The notes below the pieces were generated by a model. It had not been told where the DNA came from. It ran no database searches and saw only the letters and a list, made by a program, of their open reading frames with translations. Made by a program: the position numbers and the translations under genes. A DNA stretch of 27,583 bases from an uncultured Lachnospiraceae bacterium (GTDB taxonomy: Bacteria > Bacillota > Clostridia > Lachnospirales > Lachnospiraceae): positions 1-27,583 of the forward strand of contig CAJTRU010000050.1 of assembly GCA_910579085.1 (NCBI GenBank), in the 5' to 3' direction. Position 1 is the stretch's first letter. Each line of letters starts with the position of its first letter. Below are positions 1 to 6,609 of the stretch, one piece after another.

Positions 1-321
1 CCGTTTAAAACTGCCATAACTCCGTTTATATCCGTCCTTTTCAACAAGTTCCTGGTATGCCAGTATTAAATCTGTCCATTTATACTTCTTCAGCCAGCGG
101 CGCATTTTTCCCAGTTCATCTTCCGTATGGCTCCGAGGACTGGTCTTTGGTCTGTGGCTTCTGTCTTCCAGACTTGCAAGCGTTCCGTCATACCTTGAAA
201 ACCATTTATACACTGTTTTCCTGCTCACCCTGTACCGGAGGGCTGTTCTGGTTACGGAGTGTTTCTGTGCATACTTTACAATACGTTGACGGTAGTATTT
301 AGGATGTGATAAACTTGACAT
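1..321 (-). CDS. IS481-like transposase, N-terminal part (cut by window edge)
   Basis: Reading the reverse strand from the ATG at 319-321 gives 107 codons open to the window edge. The protein begins MSSLSHPKYYRQRIV and continues with a helix-turn-helix segment (TALRYRVSRKTVYKWFSRY) and the motif LEDRSHRPKTSP, which is typical of the N-terminus of IS481-type DDE transposases. The catalytic DDE domain would lie beyond the window. An AGGAG ribosome site precedes the ATG with normal spacing. IS3-group integrase-like proteins share this fold, so the family call is less certain than 'transposase'. Whether the full gene is intact cannot be judged. Confidence 0.85.
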   Translation of the reverse strand, partial: MSSLSHPKYYRQRIVKYAQKHSVTRTALRYRVSRKTVYKWFSRYDGTLASLEDRSHRPKTSPRSHTEDELGKMRRWLKKYKWTDLILAYQELVEKDGYKRSYGSFKR

Positions 322-430
322 GCAGGGATTCTCCTTTCGTTTTGATGTTTGGTTTTTTAGACAATTCCAATATATCATATAAAGGTGAATCCTTGTTTTT
401 ATTTTGTTACCTATCTATTGTATCTCAACA
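1..430 (-). mobile_element. Insertion sequence, 5' end only (IS481-like)
   Basis: The transposase start lies about 110 bases inside a probable IS end. Read on the reverse strand, the sequence from 430 begins TGTTGAGATACAATAGATAG. Starting with TGT and having a short non-coding leader before the transposase fits IS481/IS3-type ends. The other end is outside the window, so the terminal inverted repeat and target duplication cannot be confirmed. The proposed end falls one or two bases from the left boundary of palindromic repeat copy A. Confidence 0.5.
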
Positions 431-431
431 G

Positions 432-753
432 TGATAATTTCTAATTATTGTTTTTTGGTTGACGGACGCAGGGTTTCTGGTGTTCCACTAAATTATTACA
501 TGACAAAAAGCATGCCGGAGACATGGCTTTTGCACGCATTCCGCTACGGCAGCACACGCAGCAGTGCATAGTATCTCTATAAAAAAGAAACTGCTGTTCC
601 TTTTTTTATTTAAAACGGGATACAAACACTGGCGGTTCTGAAGTGCGCCTGTCATGGAATAATATTAGATGGAACACTTGAAACCTGCTGTACCCATCAG
701 AATTACAAAAAACATAATATAAAAACAGAATAAGCAATAACTGGAAATTATAG
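432..753 (+). repeat. Palindromic intergenic repeat, copy A
   Basis: This stretch shares ordered blocks with three other intergenic sites in the window: GATAATTTC at the left edge, GACGGACGCAGG, GTTCCACTAAATTATT, TTCCGCTACG, CACGCAGCAG, CTGTCATGGAATAATATT, AGATGGAACAC and GAAACCTGCTG. The left blocks are imperfect reverse complements of the right blocks, so the unit can fold into one long hairpin. The centre carries its own hairpin (581-607, GAAAC-TGCT-GTTCC with A/T-rich outer stem). Copy A also has a private hairpin insertion near 502-530 (AAAAAGCATGCC / ATGGCTTTT). The right edge ATAACTGGAAATTAT is the complement of the left-edge sequence best preserved in copy D. No protein is convincingly encoded. 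Confidence 0.8.
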
Positions 754-847
754 TGTGTTGAAGGTGGTTTAGATGGACGGAAGACTAGTGATATATTTGT
801 ATTAATAATTGTATAACAATTAATGCTATACTGCTTAATAAGTGGCT

Positions 848-960
848 GGCAGAATAATCTCCACACACCATTTGCAGTTATCTGCTTATTCTGTTTTTTG
901 TTATAAATTTATTATGACAGGTTTTGCGTGCCAGATGCCAGTAATATCCAGTAAAAGAAG
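848..960 (-). repeat. Degenerate fragment related to the palindromic repeat
   Basis: Bases 875-898 (CAGTTATCTGCTTATTCTG followed by a T run) are the reverse complement of 721-743 in copy A apart from a one-base indel. Further on, TTATTATGACAGG resembles the TTATTCCATGACAGG block of the repeat's right arm read in reverse. This looks like the eroded end of a second, inverted copy. The remaining bases between 754 and 981 show no other recognisable feature. Confidence 0.35.
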
Positions 961-981
961 AAATGAAAGGTTTTTAATGCC

Positions 982-1344
982 ATGCAAAGAATATATAATA
1001 TTATCCCTGGTGTACCTGTTTATGACAATTCCTTTATGGATAATATCTTTACATTAATTGACAGTGTTAAATTTAATAACTGGATTGAGGTTAATGAAGA
1101 TATTTATAACTGTAATTTCCTTAAAAAGAATAAGGAATTTTATGTATTATACCTTGACCCGACTGGTATAGTTAAGAGACTGTTTCTTACACAATGCACT
1201 GAAATTATAATTTTCATGAAAGAACGTATTAACTATGCACATTGTGAAGGGGTGGATATCGCTATTTGTACTACACAATTTGATAATGCAGTTATATGCA
1301 ACCATGATGGACAGGTCTTTTTATTGTTTGAAGATAATATGTAA
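982..1344 (+). CDS. Hypothetical protein, 120 aa
   Basis: I do not recognise this family. It is a compact soluble-looking protein with no signal peptide or membrane segment. It is rich in aromatic and beta-branched residues, with motifs such as FYVLYLDPTG and DGQVFLLFEDN that suggest an alpha/beta fold. Four cysteines are scattered without a metal-site pattern. The ATG at 982 is the only in-frame ATG after the upstream stop at 964, and a weak AAAGG site lies about 12 bases before it. It stands alone between repeat-derived DNA and the convergent end of the two-component/ABC operon. Its size and orphan setting would fit an immunity-type protein, but nothing in the sequence proves that. Confidence 0.55.
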   Translation: MQRIYNIIPGVPVYDNSFMDNIFTLIDSVKFNNWIEVNEDIYNCNFLKKNKEFYVLYLDPTGIVKRLFLTQCTEIIIFMKERINYAHCEGVDIAICTTQFDNAVICNHDGQVFLLFEDNM

Positions 1345-1377
1345 CCATTTATACAAATAAACCAGGATGCCATAAAT

Positions 1378-2283
1378 TTATAAAGGCATAACAAGCTTTA
1401 TTATAAACATCCCGTCTTTTATACAGGCACTTATATCCCCTCCCATCCTGCCTGCCAGTTCTTTTGCCACTGAAAGCCCAAGTCCTGTTGAACCTTTGCT
1501 CCTGGCCATATCTGCTTTATAAAACCTGTCAAAGACTTGCGATATATCTATTTCCCAGGGATTTTCAACACTGTTTTTACATAAAAATTCCACTCTGCCA
1601 TTTTCTGTTTTATATATTATTTCAATTTTTCCACTGCCATGCAGCATTGCATTTTTCAATATATTAGAAAGCATCCTTTTAACTGCCACATCATTACAGG
1701 TTACTATTACTTGTTCTTCATATATATCTAGTTCCGTTTCTATATTTTTATCTTTAAATGTACCATAAAATGAAAACAGCGTACCAAGTACAATTTTTGT
1801 AAAATCATATCTGCCAAGTTCCAGTACATAGTCTTCATTCTGGAGTTTTGTATAAGTAAAAAGCTCTTCTAAAAGTTCTGTAAGCTCTATAAGTTTCCCG
1901 TCTATTATTTTACTATATTTTTTCTTCTTCTCTGTATCAGTCTCAGTTTCCAGCAGTTCAAAAAAACCCCTGAGTGATGTAAGCGGCGTCCTTATATCAT
2001 GTGAAATTCCAGCCATTGCTATTTTAAGCCGTTTGTCTTTTTCTTTCAAAATATTTTCCTTTGCCTTATGTTCTTCACACATAAGGTTTATAAGGCTGGT
2101 AAGATTTAAAATTTCTTTTTCTATTATATCATTATAGATAATCATGTTAGTATCATTTTCCTTTATAAATACCATCTGGCGGCAGATATTTATTACCTGC
2201 CGCCTGTATAAAATGTATTTTATAATAACAACCACTAGCAATATGCATAGGACTGCAACTGCCACAATAAGTTTTATATCCAT
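1378..2283 (-). CDS. Sensor histidine kinase with a single membrane segment
   Basis: This 301-aa kinase has one N-terminal membrane helix (residues about 4-26), a coiled region, a HisKA dimerisation domain with AGISHDIRTPLTSLRG (phospho-acceptor His95), and a HATPase_c domain showing the N box (SNILKNAMLHG), VFDRFYKAD and GSTGLGLSVAKEL. There is no extracellular sensor domain, so it probably senses through the membrane or through the adjacent transporter. I chose the ATG at 2281-2283 because GGTGGA sits 6-7 bases upstream. A longer reading from 2331 would overlap the permease gene and lacks a good ribosome site. It is last in the operon, 13 bases after the permease stop, and presumably phosphorylates the regulator at 4201-4875. 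Confidence 0.93.
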   Translation of the reverse strand: MDIKLIVAVAVLCILLVVVIIKYILYRRQVINICRQMVFIKENDTNMIIYNDIIEKEILNLTSLINLMCEEHKAKENILKEKDKRLKIAMAGISHDIRTPLTSLRGFFELLETETDTEKKKKYSKIIDGKLIELTELLEELFTYTKLQNEDYVLELGRYDFTKIVLGTLFSFYGTFKDKNIETELDIYEEQVIVTCNDVAVKRMLSNILKNAMLHGSGKIEIIYKTENGRVEFLCKNSVENPWEIDISQVFDRFYKADMARSKGSTGLGLSVAKELAGRMGGDISACIKDGMFIIKLVMPL

Positions 2284-2296
2284 ATTATTCCACCAT

Positions 2297-3178
2297 TTAT
2301 ACAACATCCCTTTTTGAAAACCACAAAACATTTAAAACATTATATAGAATAAAATATACTATGCCGGTACCAAGTGCAAATTTAAAAACATCTGCCCCTG
2401 CATCCATATTTACTTTTAATATATTTGTACTTATATAATATTTTGATATATTAAAATCTGTATTGAAAATTTTCTGCACAATTGCTACAAAAAGCATACC
2501 AAATCCCATTATTCCAAGAAGCCCTATAGTTACACCTGCAGCTGTACTTTTAGTTAATTCTGTTACCAGCAAAAGCCCGCTTATAAATGCCATATAAAGA
2601 AGATACTGCAATGCAAACACTTTAATTGCCTCTGGCAGATATTTTATACCAAAACTTACCCCACTGCCAGTAACCCCCGTAACAAATGCTATATACCCTG
2701 TTAACATATAACAGAACATGCAGATAAATGTATAAATCCCAATTACTGCCAGTTTGGCAAACAGTATATTGTATTTATGCCTTGTCTGGCCTGCAATGTT
2801 TTTAATAAATCCATTCTTTTCATCAGCCCTGAAAAACAACACTGCACCTATAAGTATAAATAAAACCAGAAGCCCGCTGCTTAATTCTGAACAATATACA
2901 TAAACATAATCCTTTAATGTCCCGTCACTGTTTACAGGAGTATTTACATAAATTCCAAAATCCCCAGGTTCTTCTTTAGTTTCACTATATATTTTACTAT
3001 CTGTATCACTGTTACTTTCATTTTCCTGCATTTCTTCCATCTGTTTTATTAGCTGGCGGCTCTCATCTGCGGACAAGCTGCCACTTATTAACGACATCCC
3101 CATTAATATGGCAAATACAACAATTATACTTTTTGTATGTACCATCCTGAATAAATTACTTCTTATAAGATTAAGCAT
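2297..3178 (-). CDS. ABC-2 type permease of a bacitracin/lantibiotic-type transporter
   Basis: A 293-aa membrane protein with about six hydrophobic helices: one near the N-terminus (IIVVFAILMGMSLISG), a polar acidic external loop of about 60 residues, then five helices to the C-terminus. It is the membrane partner of the ATPase encoded immediately upstream, as in BcrAB or LanFEG-like resistance and immunity exporters. I chose the ATG at 3176-3178, which overlaps the ATPase stop by 8 bases and has a perfect AGGAGGT seven bases upstream. The in-frame GTG at 3187 overlaps that ribosome site and is unlikely to be used. Only one permease gene is present, so it probably forms a homodimer. The substrate is unknown. 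Confidence 0.85.
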   Translation of the reverse strand: MLNLIRSNLFRMVHTKSIIVVFAILMGMSLISGSLSADESRQLIKQMEEMQENESNSDTDSKIYSETKEEPGDFGIYVNTPVNSDGTLKDYVYVYCSELSSGLLVLFILIGAVLFFRADEKNGFIKNIAGQTRHKYNILFAKLAVIGIYTFICMFCYMLTGYIAFVTGVTGSGVSFGIKYLPEAIKVFALQYLLYMAFISGLLLVTELTKSTAAGVTIGLLGIMGFGMLFVAIVQKIFNTDFNISKYYISTNILKVNMDAGADVFKFALGTGIVYFILYNVLNVLWFSKRDVV

Positions 3179-4085
3179 TTTGTACACCTCCTGTTAATTC
3201 AAGGAAATAATTCTCCAAATTCTCCTGTACTACTTTTATTGAGTTTACTATACAGCCAGATATCACAAGTTCCCTGTTAATCTCCCCAAGCCTGTCTAAT
3301 TCCTTGTAAATATGGATAACACCATCAGCCATCACTTTGTAATCACTAAATCCAAGTTTTTCAATATTAGTACATGCTTTTGCACTGTCATTAACAATAA
3401 TCTCAATATAATCGTTACATTTAGCAGAAAGTTCTTCCCTTGAAAGTTCCTGTACAAGCTTTCCATTATTGATAATGCCAAACGTATCTGCAACCTTATA
3501 AAGTTCTTCAAGAATATGGCTTGAAACCATAATTGTCATATTTTTTTCTGTCTTTAATTTAAAAAGCATATCCCTTATTTCTGCAATTCCCTGAGGGTCA
3601 AGGCCATTAATCGGCTCATCCAGTATAAGCAGGTCTGGTCCTCCAACAAGTGCCATCGCAATGCCAAGCCTCTGTTTCATGCCAAGTGAATATTTTTTAA
3701 CTTTCTTTTTTCCAGCATCTTTAAGCCCTACAGTTTCCATCAGATGTTCTGCATATCCTTTTTTATAAATTCCAAGGGCATAACACTTGCATTTTAAGTT
3801 ATTAATTCCATTCATGTTTGGAAAAATACCTGGTTCTTCAATCAGGTTTCCAATCCTTGCCCGGTGCATGTTAATATCATTTTCTCTTACACCAAACAGC
3901 TCAATTGTACCACTTGTTGGCATCGCAAGCCCACATGCCATCTTCATAAATGTTGTTTTGCCTGCACCATTCCTTCCAATAAAGCCATATATTTCACCAC
4001 GTTTAATATGAAGGCTTACATTATCTACTACAAGGTGCTTTGAATACTGTTTACATAAATTTTCTGTACTCAATACATACTCCAT
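3171..4085 (-). CDS. ABC transporter ATPase, bacitracin/lantibiotic-export type
   Basis: A 304-aa ATPase with Walker A GRNGAGKT (residues 37-44), the signature loop as YSLGMKQRL (about 132-140), Walker B LLILDEP (152-158) and the switch histidine in VSSHILEEL. The degenerate SLGMK signature and the roughly 80-residue C-terminal extension are usual for BcrA/MutF-type exporters. The start at 4085 (MEYVLSTENL) is preferred because AGGAAA precedes it at normal distance; the ATG at 4097 has no clear ribosome site. Three tandem 11-bp repeats about 85 bases upstream suggest it has its own promoter controlled by the neighbouring response regulator. Confidence 0.93.
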   Translation of the reverse strand: MEYVLSTENLCKQYSKHLVVDNVSLHIKRGEIYGFIGRNGAGKTTFMKMACGLAMPTSGTIELFGVRENDINMHRARIGNLIEEPGIFPNMNGINNLKCKCYALGIYKKGYAEHLMETVGLKDAGKKKVKKYSLGMKQRLGIAMALVGGPDLLILDEPINGLDPQGIAEIRDMLFKLKTEKNMTIMVSSHILEELYKVADTFGIINNGKLVQELSREELSAKCNDYIEIIVNDSAKACTNIEKLGFSDYKVMADGVIHIYKELDRLGEINRELVISGCIVNSIKVVQENLENYFLELTGGVQNA

Positions 4086-4169
4086 AGCTTTCCTCATTTC
4101 CGTGCCTGTGCACTAAATTATTTTTCTTTCAATAAACACATAATACACCAGCAAATATAAGAAACCGCC

Positions 4170-4202
4170 AAGAAAGTATAAAGAAAAGTTAAAGAAATAT
4201 TT
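4170..4202 (-). promoter_or_regulatory. Three 11-bp direct repeats, candidate response-regulator site
   Basis: On the forward strand three consecutive 11-mers start at 4170, 4181 and 4192, each beginning AAGAAA (AAGAAAGTATA, AAGAAAAGTTA, AAGAAATATTT). Read toward the ATPase gene this is TTTCTT repeated at exactly one helical turn. Tandem sites at 10-12 bp spacing are the usual target of OmpR-type regulators, including those controlling lantibiotic and bacitracin transporters. The block lies between the regulator's stop codon and the ATPase start. A TATTAT -10-like box lies downstream without a good -35, as expected for an activated promoter. Confidence 0.5.
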
Positions 4203-4875
4203 ATAAAGATGCAAGTTTAAAGCCTAACCCCCATACAGTTTCTATATATTCAGTATCTGTAACCTTTTTAATCTTCTGCCTGATATTGCTGATATGCACA
4301 TTTATTGTTTTATCTTCACCTATATAATAATCATCCCATGCATACTCATAAATTTCATTCTTGGAAAAAACCTGCCCTGGATGGCGCAGCAGCAGTTCCA
4401 TAATTTTTAACTCATGCACGGTAAGTGGTATATTTTCCCCGCTAATGCTCACCTGTTTCTTCTGCATATCATATTTAAGCTGTTTAAATTCAATAATGCC
4501 ACCATTATGTCCAGTTTTATTGTCACGCAGTTGTACAAGTGCCCTTGCTTCTAACTCTTTAAGTTCAAAAGGCTTTGTCATATAATCATTAGCCCCAAGA
4601 GTAAGCAAATCCACTTTTGTATCAAGTTCATCTTTTGCCGAAAGGACAATAACTGGCACACTGCTCTTCTTCCTTATATTTTTTAAAACTTCATCACCAG
4701 ACATTCCTGGAAGCATTAAGTCAAGGATAATTAACCCGAACTCCCCGCTTTCAGCACGTAAAAGGGCTTCTGTCCCAGAAAAAGCACTGGTACAACTGTA
4801 TCCCGCTTTTGTAAACATTTCATATACCATCTGGTTTATATTATTGTCATCTTCAACTATAAGTATTTTTTCCAT
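4201..4875 (-). CDS. OmpR-family response regulator
   Basis: A 224-aa regulator with an N-terminal receiver domain and a C-terminal winged-helix DNA-binding domain. The receiver shows the acidic pair D9/D10, the phosphorylation site D52 in LIILDLMLPG, and the conserved lysine in VIVLSAKDE. The effector domain (about 125-224) contains LTVHELKIMELLLRHPGQVF and ends with the usual WGLGFKL motif. The ATG at 4873-4875 follows AAAGG at 8 bases. It is the first gene of the operon that encodes an ABC exporter and a histidine kinase, so it most likely controls that exporter in response to an antimicrobial peptide or similar envelope stress. Confidence 0.94.
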   Translation of the reverse strand: MEKILIVEDDNNINQMVYEMFTKAGYSCTSAFSGTEALLRAESGEFGLIILDLMLPGMSGDEVLKNIRKKSSVPVIVLSAKDELDTKVDLLTLGANDYMTKPFELKELEARALVQLRDNKTGHNGGIIEFKQLKYDMQKKQVSISGENIPLTVHELKIMELLLRHPGQVFSKNEIYEYAWDDYYIGEDKTINVHISNIRQKIKKVTDTEYIETVWGLGFKLASL

Positions 4876-4901
4876 AAACAGGCCTTTCTGTTAAATTACA
4901 A

Positions 4902-4939
4902 TTTACAACACACATAATTATATATTGCAATGTTGTAAA
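4902..4939. promoter_or_regulatory. 9-bp inverted repeat in the divergent intergenic region
   Basis: TTTACAACA (4902-4910) and TGTTGTAAA (4931-4939) are perfect inverted copies separated by 20 AT-rich bases, giving a 29-bp centre spacing. They lie between the divergent regulator gene and the 5011 gene and could be a shared operator or a stem in the leader RNA. Evidence is position and symmetry only. Confidence 0.35.
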
Positions 4940-4945
4940 ACTCAA

Positions 4946-4974
4946 TAGATTTTGAAGTACAGATATGTTATAAT
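4946..4974 (+). promoter_or_regulatory. Candidate promoter for the 5011 gene
   Basis: A perfect TATAAT (4969-4974) lies about 36 bases before the start codon. The hexamer 17 bases upstream (TAGATT) is a poor -35 match, so the promoter may be weak or regulated. Confidence 0.4.
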
Positions 4975-5010
4975 TATACAAAAATTTACAGGGCAGAATG
5001 GAGGATTTAT

Positions 5011-5898
5011 ATGGGGAATAAATTTAAAACTATAGACTTTAATTCAGACTTATGGGACAAACTTCATGGTGCATACGGAAATATACTGGAAGACATTAAA
5101 CCACTGGCAGTTAAAGAACCAGAAGTTCCAGAAAGTGAAAAAAGCCTTTATACATCATTTGAAAGTGATTATATGATTGCATTTGATAATATCTGCTGCA
5201 CACTGTCACACCAAATGAGTTTCTACCCTGCATCCTATATTGCACTTCCCTACATGGCTAATGCATTTAGTTACTGGTATGAGAAAGATGATTTTGTAAT
5301 GCAGGTTATATTTTTAATTAATATTGGTATAATCGTTTCAACAGATATTGAATACAATACAGAATGTTACATGGAGATGAAGGAAAGCCTGCCTGGAAGC
5401 GTTATAGAAAGTTACCAGGACAGCATACTGTTCTTTAAGGAAAAGGCTGAAGAACTCCTGTCAGATAAACTTGACATGCTTAAACAGCCAGGTTTATTTA
5501 AACCAATTGATTTAACTTATATTTGTATATCACTTCTGGCCCTTACCGGCAAAAGGGAACACGCCTTTGTCCTTCTGCTTGGGAATTTCGACCAGTGCAT
5601 TATTTCTTGTAAAAACTGTGGGTTGTATACAGAAGATATTGAACTGGATAATGATTATATGAAAAATACAATTCCAGCATTAAATTCATTAATTACACCT
5701 GCAAGCCCTGCCACCGGGCAATGGGACAAAAAATCATTTGATAATACATATATCTGGCTTAGTAATGTATTACAGCTTCTGGGCAATAATAATGACGCTG
5801 CTAAACTGTCTTACTTTTATGGTACATTTAACTGTCCTGAATGTGGAGAAAAAACAGGCCCTGTAATAGATTTATATATGGAAGCGCTTTCAGAATAA
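5011..5898 (+). CDS. Hypothetical protein, 295 aa, with paired CxxC motifs
   Basis: The family is not firmly recognised. The segment SHQMSFYPASYIALPYMANAF (about residues 66-86) resembles a motif of helical, HEAT-like bacterial proteins of unknown function (typically HQGxxxxASYAAxPHLV), which I know only from general familiarity. The C-terminal half carries CKNC and, about 75 residues later, CPEC followed by GEKTG, which together could bind zinc. No signal peptide or membrane helix is evident. GGAGG precedes the ATG by about seven bases. The stop codon falls inside the 21-bp inverted repeat that bounds the toxin segment. It is transcribed divergently from the response-regulator operon, which gives no direct functional clue. 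Confidence 0.75.
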   Translation: MGNKFKTIDFNSDLWDKLHGAYGNILEDIKPLAVKEPEVPESEKSLYTSFESDYMIAFDNICCTLSHQMSFYPASYIALPYMANAFSYWYEKDDFVMQVIFLINIGIIVSTDIEYNTECYMEMKESLPGSVIESYQDSILFFKEKAEELLSDKLDMLKQPGLFKPIDLTYICISLLALTGKREHAFVLLLGNFDQCIISCKNCGLYTEDIELDNDYMKNTIPALNSLITPASPATGQWDKKSFDNTYIWLSNVLQLLGNNNDAAKLSYFYGTFNCPECGEKTGPVIDLYMEALSE

Positions 5899-5914
5899 TA
5901 AAATCCAGGAACGC
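5894..5914 (+). repeat. 21-bp perfect inverted repeat, left copy
   Basis: The sequence AA followed by TAATAAAATCCAGGAACGC appears here and, perfectly inverted, at 6595-6615. The TAA of the 295-aa gene is inside it (5896-5898). The same position of the right copy supplies the stop of the MarR gene. No further copy was noticed in the window. Confidence 0.85.
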
Positions 5915-6011
5915 ATAGCATAAATTCTAATGTATTTATATATTATTTACAATATAGTTTCCCATTCCAAAGATGGATACTCCCAAATCAAAGCTTTGTC
6001 CTTACGGACGC

Positions 6012-6053
6012 TGCCTATTCTGTAGACCAGACAGGATAGGCATTTTATTTTTT
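6012..6053 (+). terminator. Rho-independent terminator, forward strand
   Basis: TGCCTATTCTGT and ACAGGATAGGCA form a 12-bp stem with one wobble around the loop AGACC, followed by TTTTATTTTTT. The T tract orientation ends forward transcription, most simply that of the 295-aa gene. Its tail overlaps the 3' end of the convergent toxin gene, so a forward transcript stopping here would be antisense to the last few toxin codons. Confidence 0.75.
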
Positions 6054-6164
6054 CCTACTATTCCTTTTATTGAGAAAGTCCAGAAATGCAACAACAAGAC
6101 TGCCAAAGGATATCATTAAACCAATTATCCCTATAAATATCAAAATCATATCTGCATCTGTCAT
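6045..6164 (-). CDS. Putative holin-like toxin (Hol_Tox family), 39 aa
   Basis: A small open frame on the reverse strand with a very strong ribosome site, GGGAGGTG, at 6-9 bases. The peptide is MTDADMILIFIGIIGLMISF up to residue 20, then GSLVVAFLDFLNKRNSRKK: one hydrophobic helix and a basic tail. Length, single helix and the ISFGSLVVAFLDFLNKR pattern match the Hol_Tox family of Firmicutes, which resembles TxpA-like type I toxins acting on the cell membrane. The leader contains an anti-Shine-Dalgarno sequence (6211-6216), a hallmark of tightly controlled type I toxin mRNAs. No antitoxin gene is assigned; an antisense RNA would be expected. Membership is judged from the pattern and not from a search. 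Confidence 0.75.
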   Translation of the reverse strand: MTDADMILIFIGIIGLMISFGSLVVAFLDFLNKRNSRKK

Positions 6165-6172
6165 ATTACGCA

Positions 6173-6216
6173 CCTCCCTTCCTATGTATTCCGGTAAACG
6201 GTTCTAGTCTGGGAGG
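6173..6216 (-). promoter_or_regulatory. Toxin mRNA leader: Shine-Dalgarno paired with anti-Shine-Dalgarno
   Basis: In the reverse-strand transcript, GGGAGG at the ribosome site (6178-6173) is exactly complementary to CCTCCC about 33 bases upstream (6216-6211). Pairing would hide the ribosome site in the full-length message. Between them, CCGTTTACCGG could form a smaller inner stem. This arrangement is known from several type I toxin mRNAs, where 3' or 5' processing or antisense RNA governs translation. Confidence 0.55.
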
Positions 6217-6247
6217 ACGCCATCCTGTCATGTGCTCCATAAACAAG

Positions 6248-6276
6248 ATTCTACCATAATCCGGCAATAATTTGAA
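6248..6276 (-). promoter_or_regulatory. Candidate toxin promoter
   Basis: Reverse-strand TTCAAA (-35), a 17-base spacer and TAGAAT (-10, five of six). Transcription would start near 6241, giving a leader of about 75 bases that includes both the anti-Shine-Dalgarno and the ribosome site. Confidence 0.5.
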
Positions 6277-6399
6277 TATTATACATTTAAGGGGAATAAA
6301 AGTAAACACCTCTTTTTCTTATCATCATATTAACATCACCACTAGACATATTTTAATATATAGAATTCTGGTATAACCGCAAAAGAATTAATAGTGTAC

Positions 6400-6426
6400 C
6401 TGGATATTAAAAATGTCCAGCTTTTT
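6400..6426 (+). terminator. Hairpin followed by T tract, forward strand
   Basis: CTGGATATT and AATGTCCAG form a nine-base stem (one U-G) with loop AAA, followed by CTTTTTG. It would terminate a forward transcript. No forward gene lies between 6054 and 6400, so it could end an unannotated RNA antisense to the toxin region. Confidence 0.5.
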
Positions 6427-6478
6427 GTGTCTAATTAAGAAATCTATATTGTGAAATAAATGAAAAGAATAGTATAAA

Positions 6479-6519
6479 ATATGGAGAACATTATTACTTA
6501 ATAATAACATTCTCCATAT
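6479..6519. terminator. Probable terminator of the MarR/HD-GYP operon
   Basis: ATATGGAGAA and TTCTCCATAT form a perfect 10-bp outer stem enclosing an AT-rich, partly paired loop. On the reverse strand it is followed by TTTTATACTATTC and on the forward strand by ATTTTAC, so it could work in both directions. It is about 90 bases past the MarR stop codon. Confidence 0.55.
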
Positions 6520-6522
6520 ATT

Positions 6523-6609
6523 TTACTTTACACTCTTGTTTGCCAGCGTTGATGACCAGTTGTTGTAATACTTCTTTATCACTATAAAACCAAGGCGTTC
6601 CTGGATTTT
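6523..6609 (-). other. Possible gene-end remnant downstream of MarR
   Basis: The reverse strand has a 28-codon frame ending in TAA at 6523-6525 with protein-like content (IQERLGFIVIKKYYNNWSST then LANKSVK). It has no start codon and begins inside the right copy of the 21-bp repeat. The left copy, read in the matching direction, also encodes IQER before a stop. It may be the tail of a lost gene, or just chance. Confidence 0.2.

Noticed and set aside
606..866. 86-aa reverse-strand open frame in repeat copy A, similar to one at 18216-18398 in copy B
   Set aside because: The similarity (FHLILFHDR) comes only from the shared repeat DNA. The matching frame in copy C meets a stop, and neither frame has a ribosome site.
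1363..1390. ATGCC/GGCAT inverted repeat between convergent genes
   Set aside because: Only five pairs with an AT palindrome inside and no proper T tract; too weak to call a terminator.
2284..2331. Longer start for the histidine kinase
   Set aside because: It would overlap the permease gene and has no ribosome site, while the ATG at 2283 has GGTGGA at the right distance.
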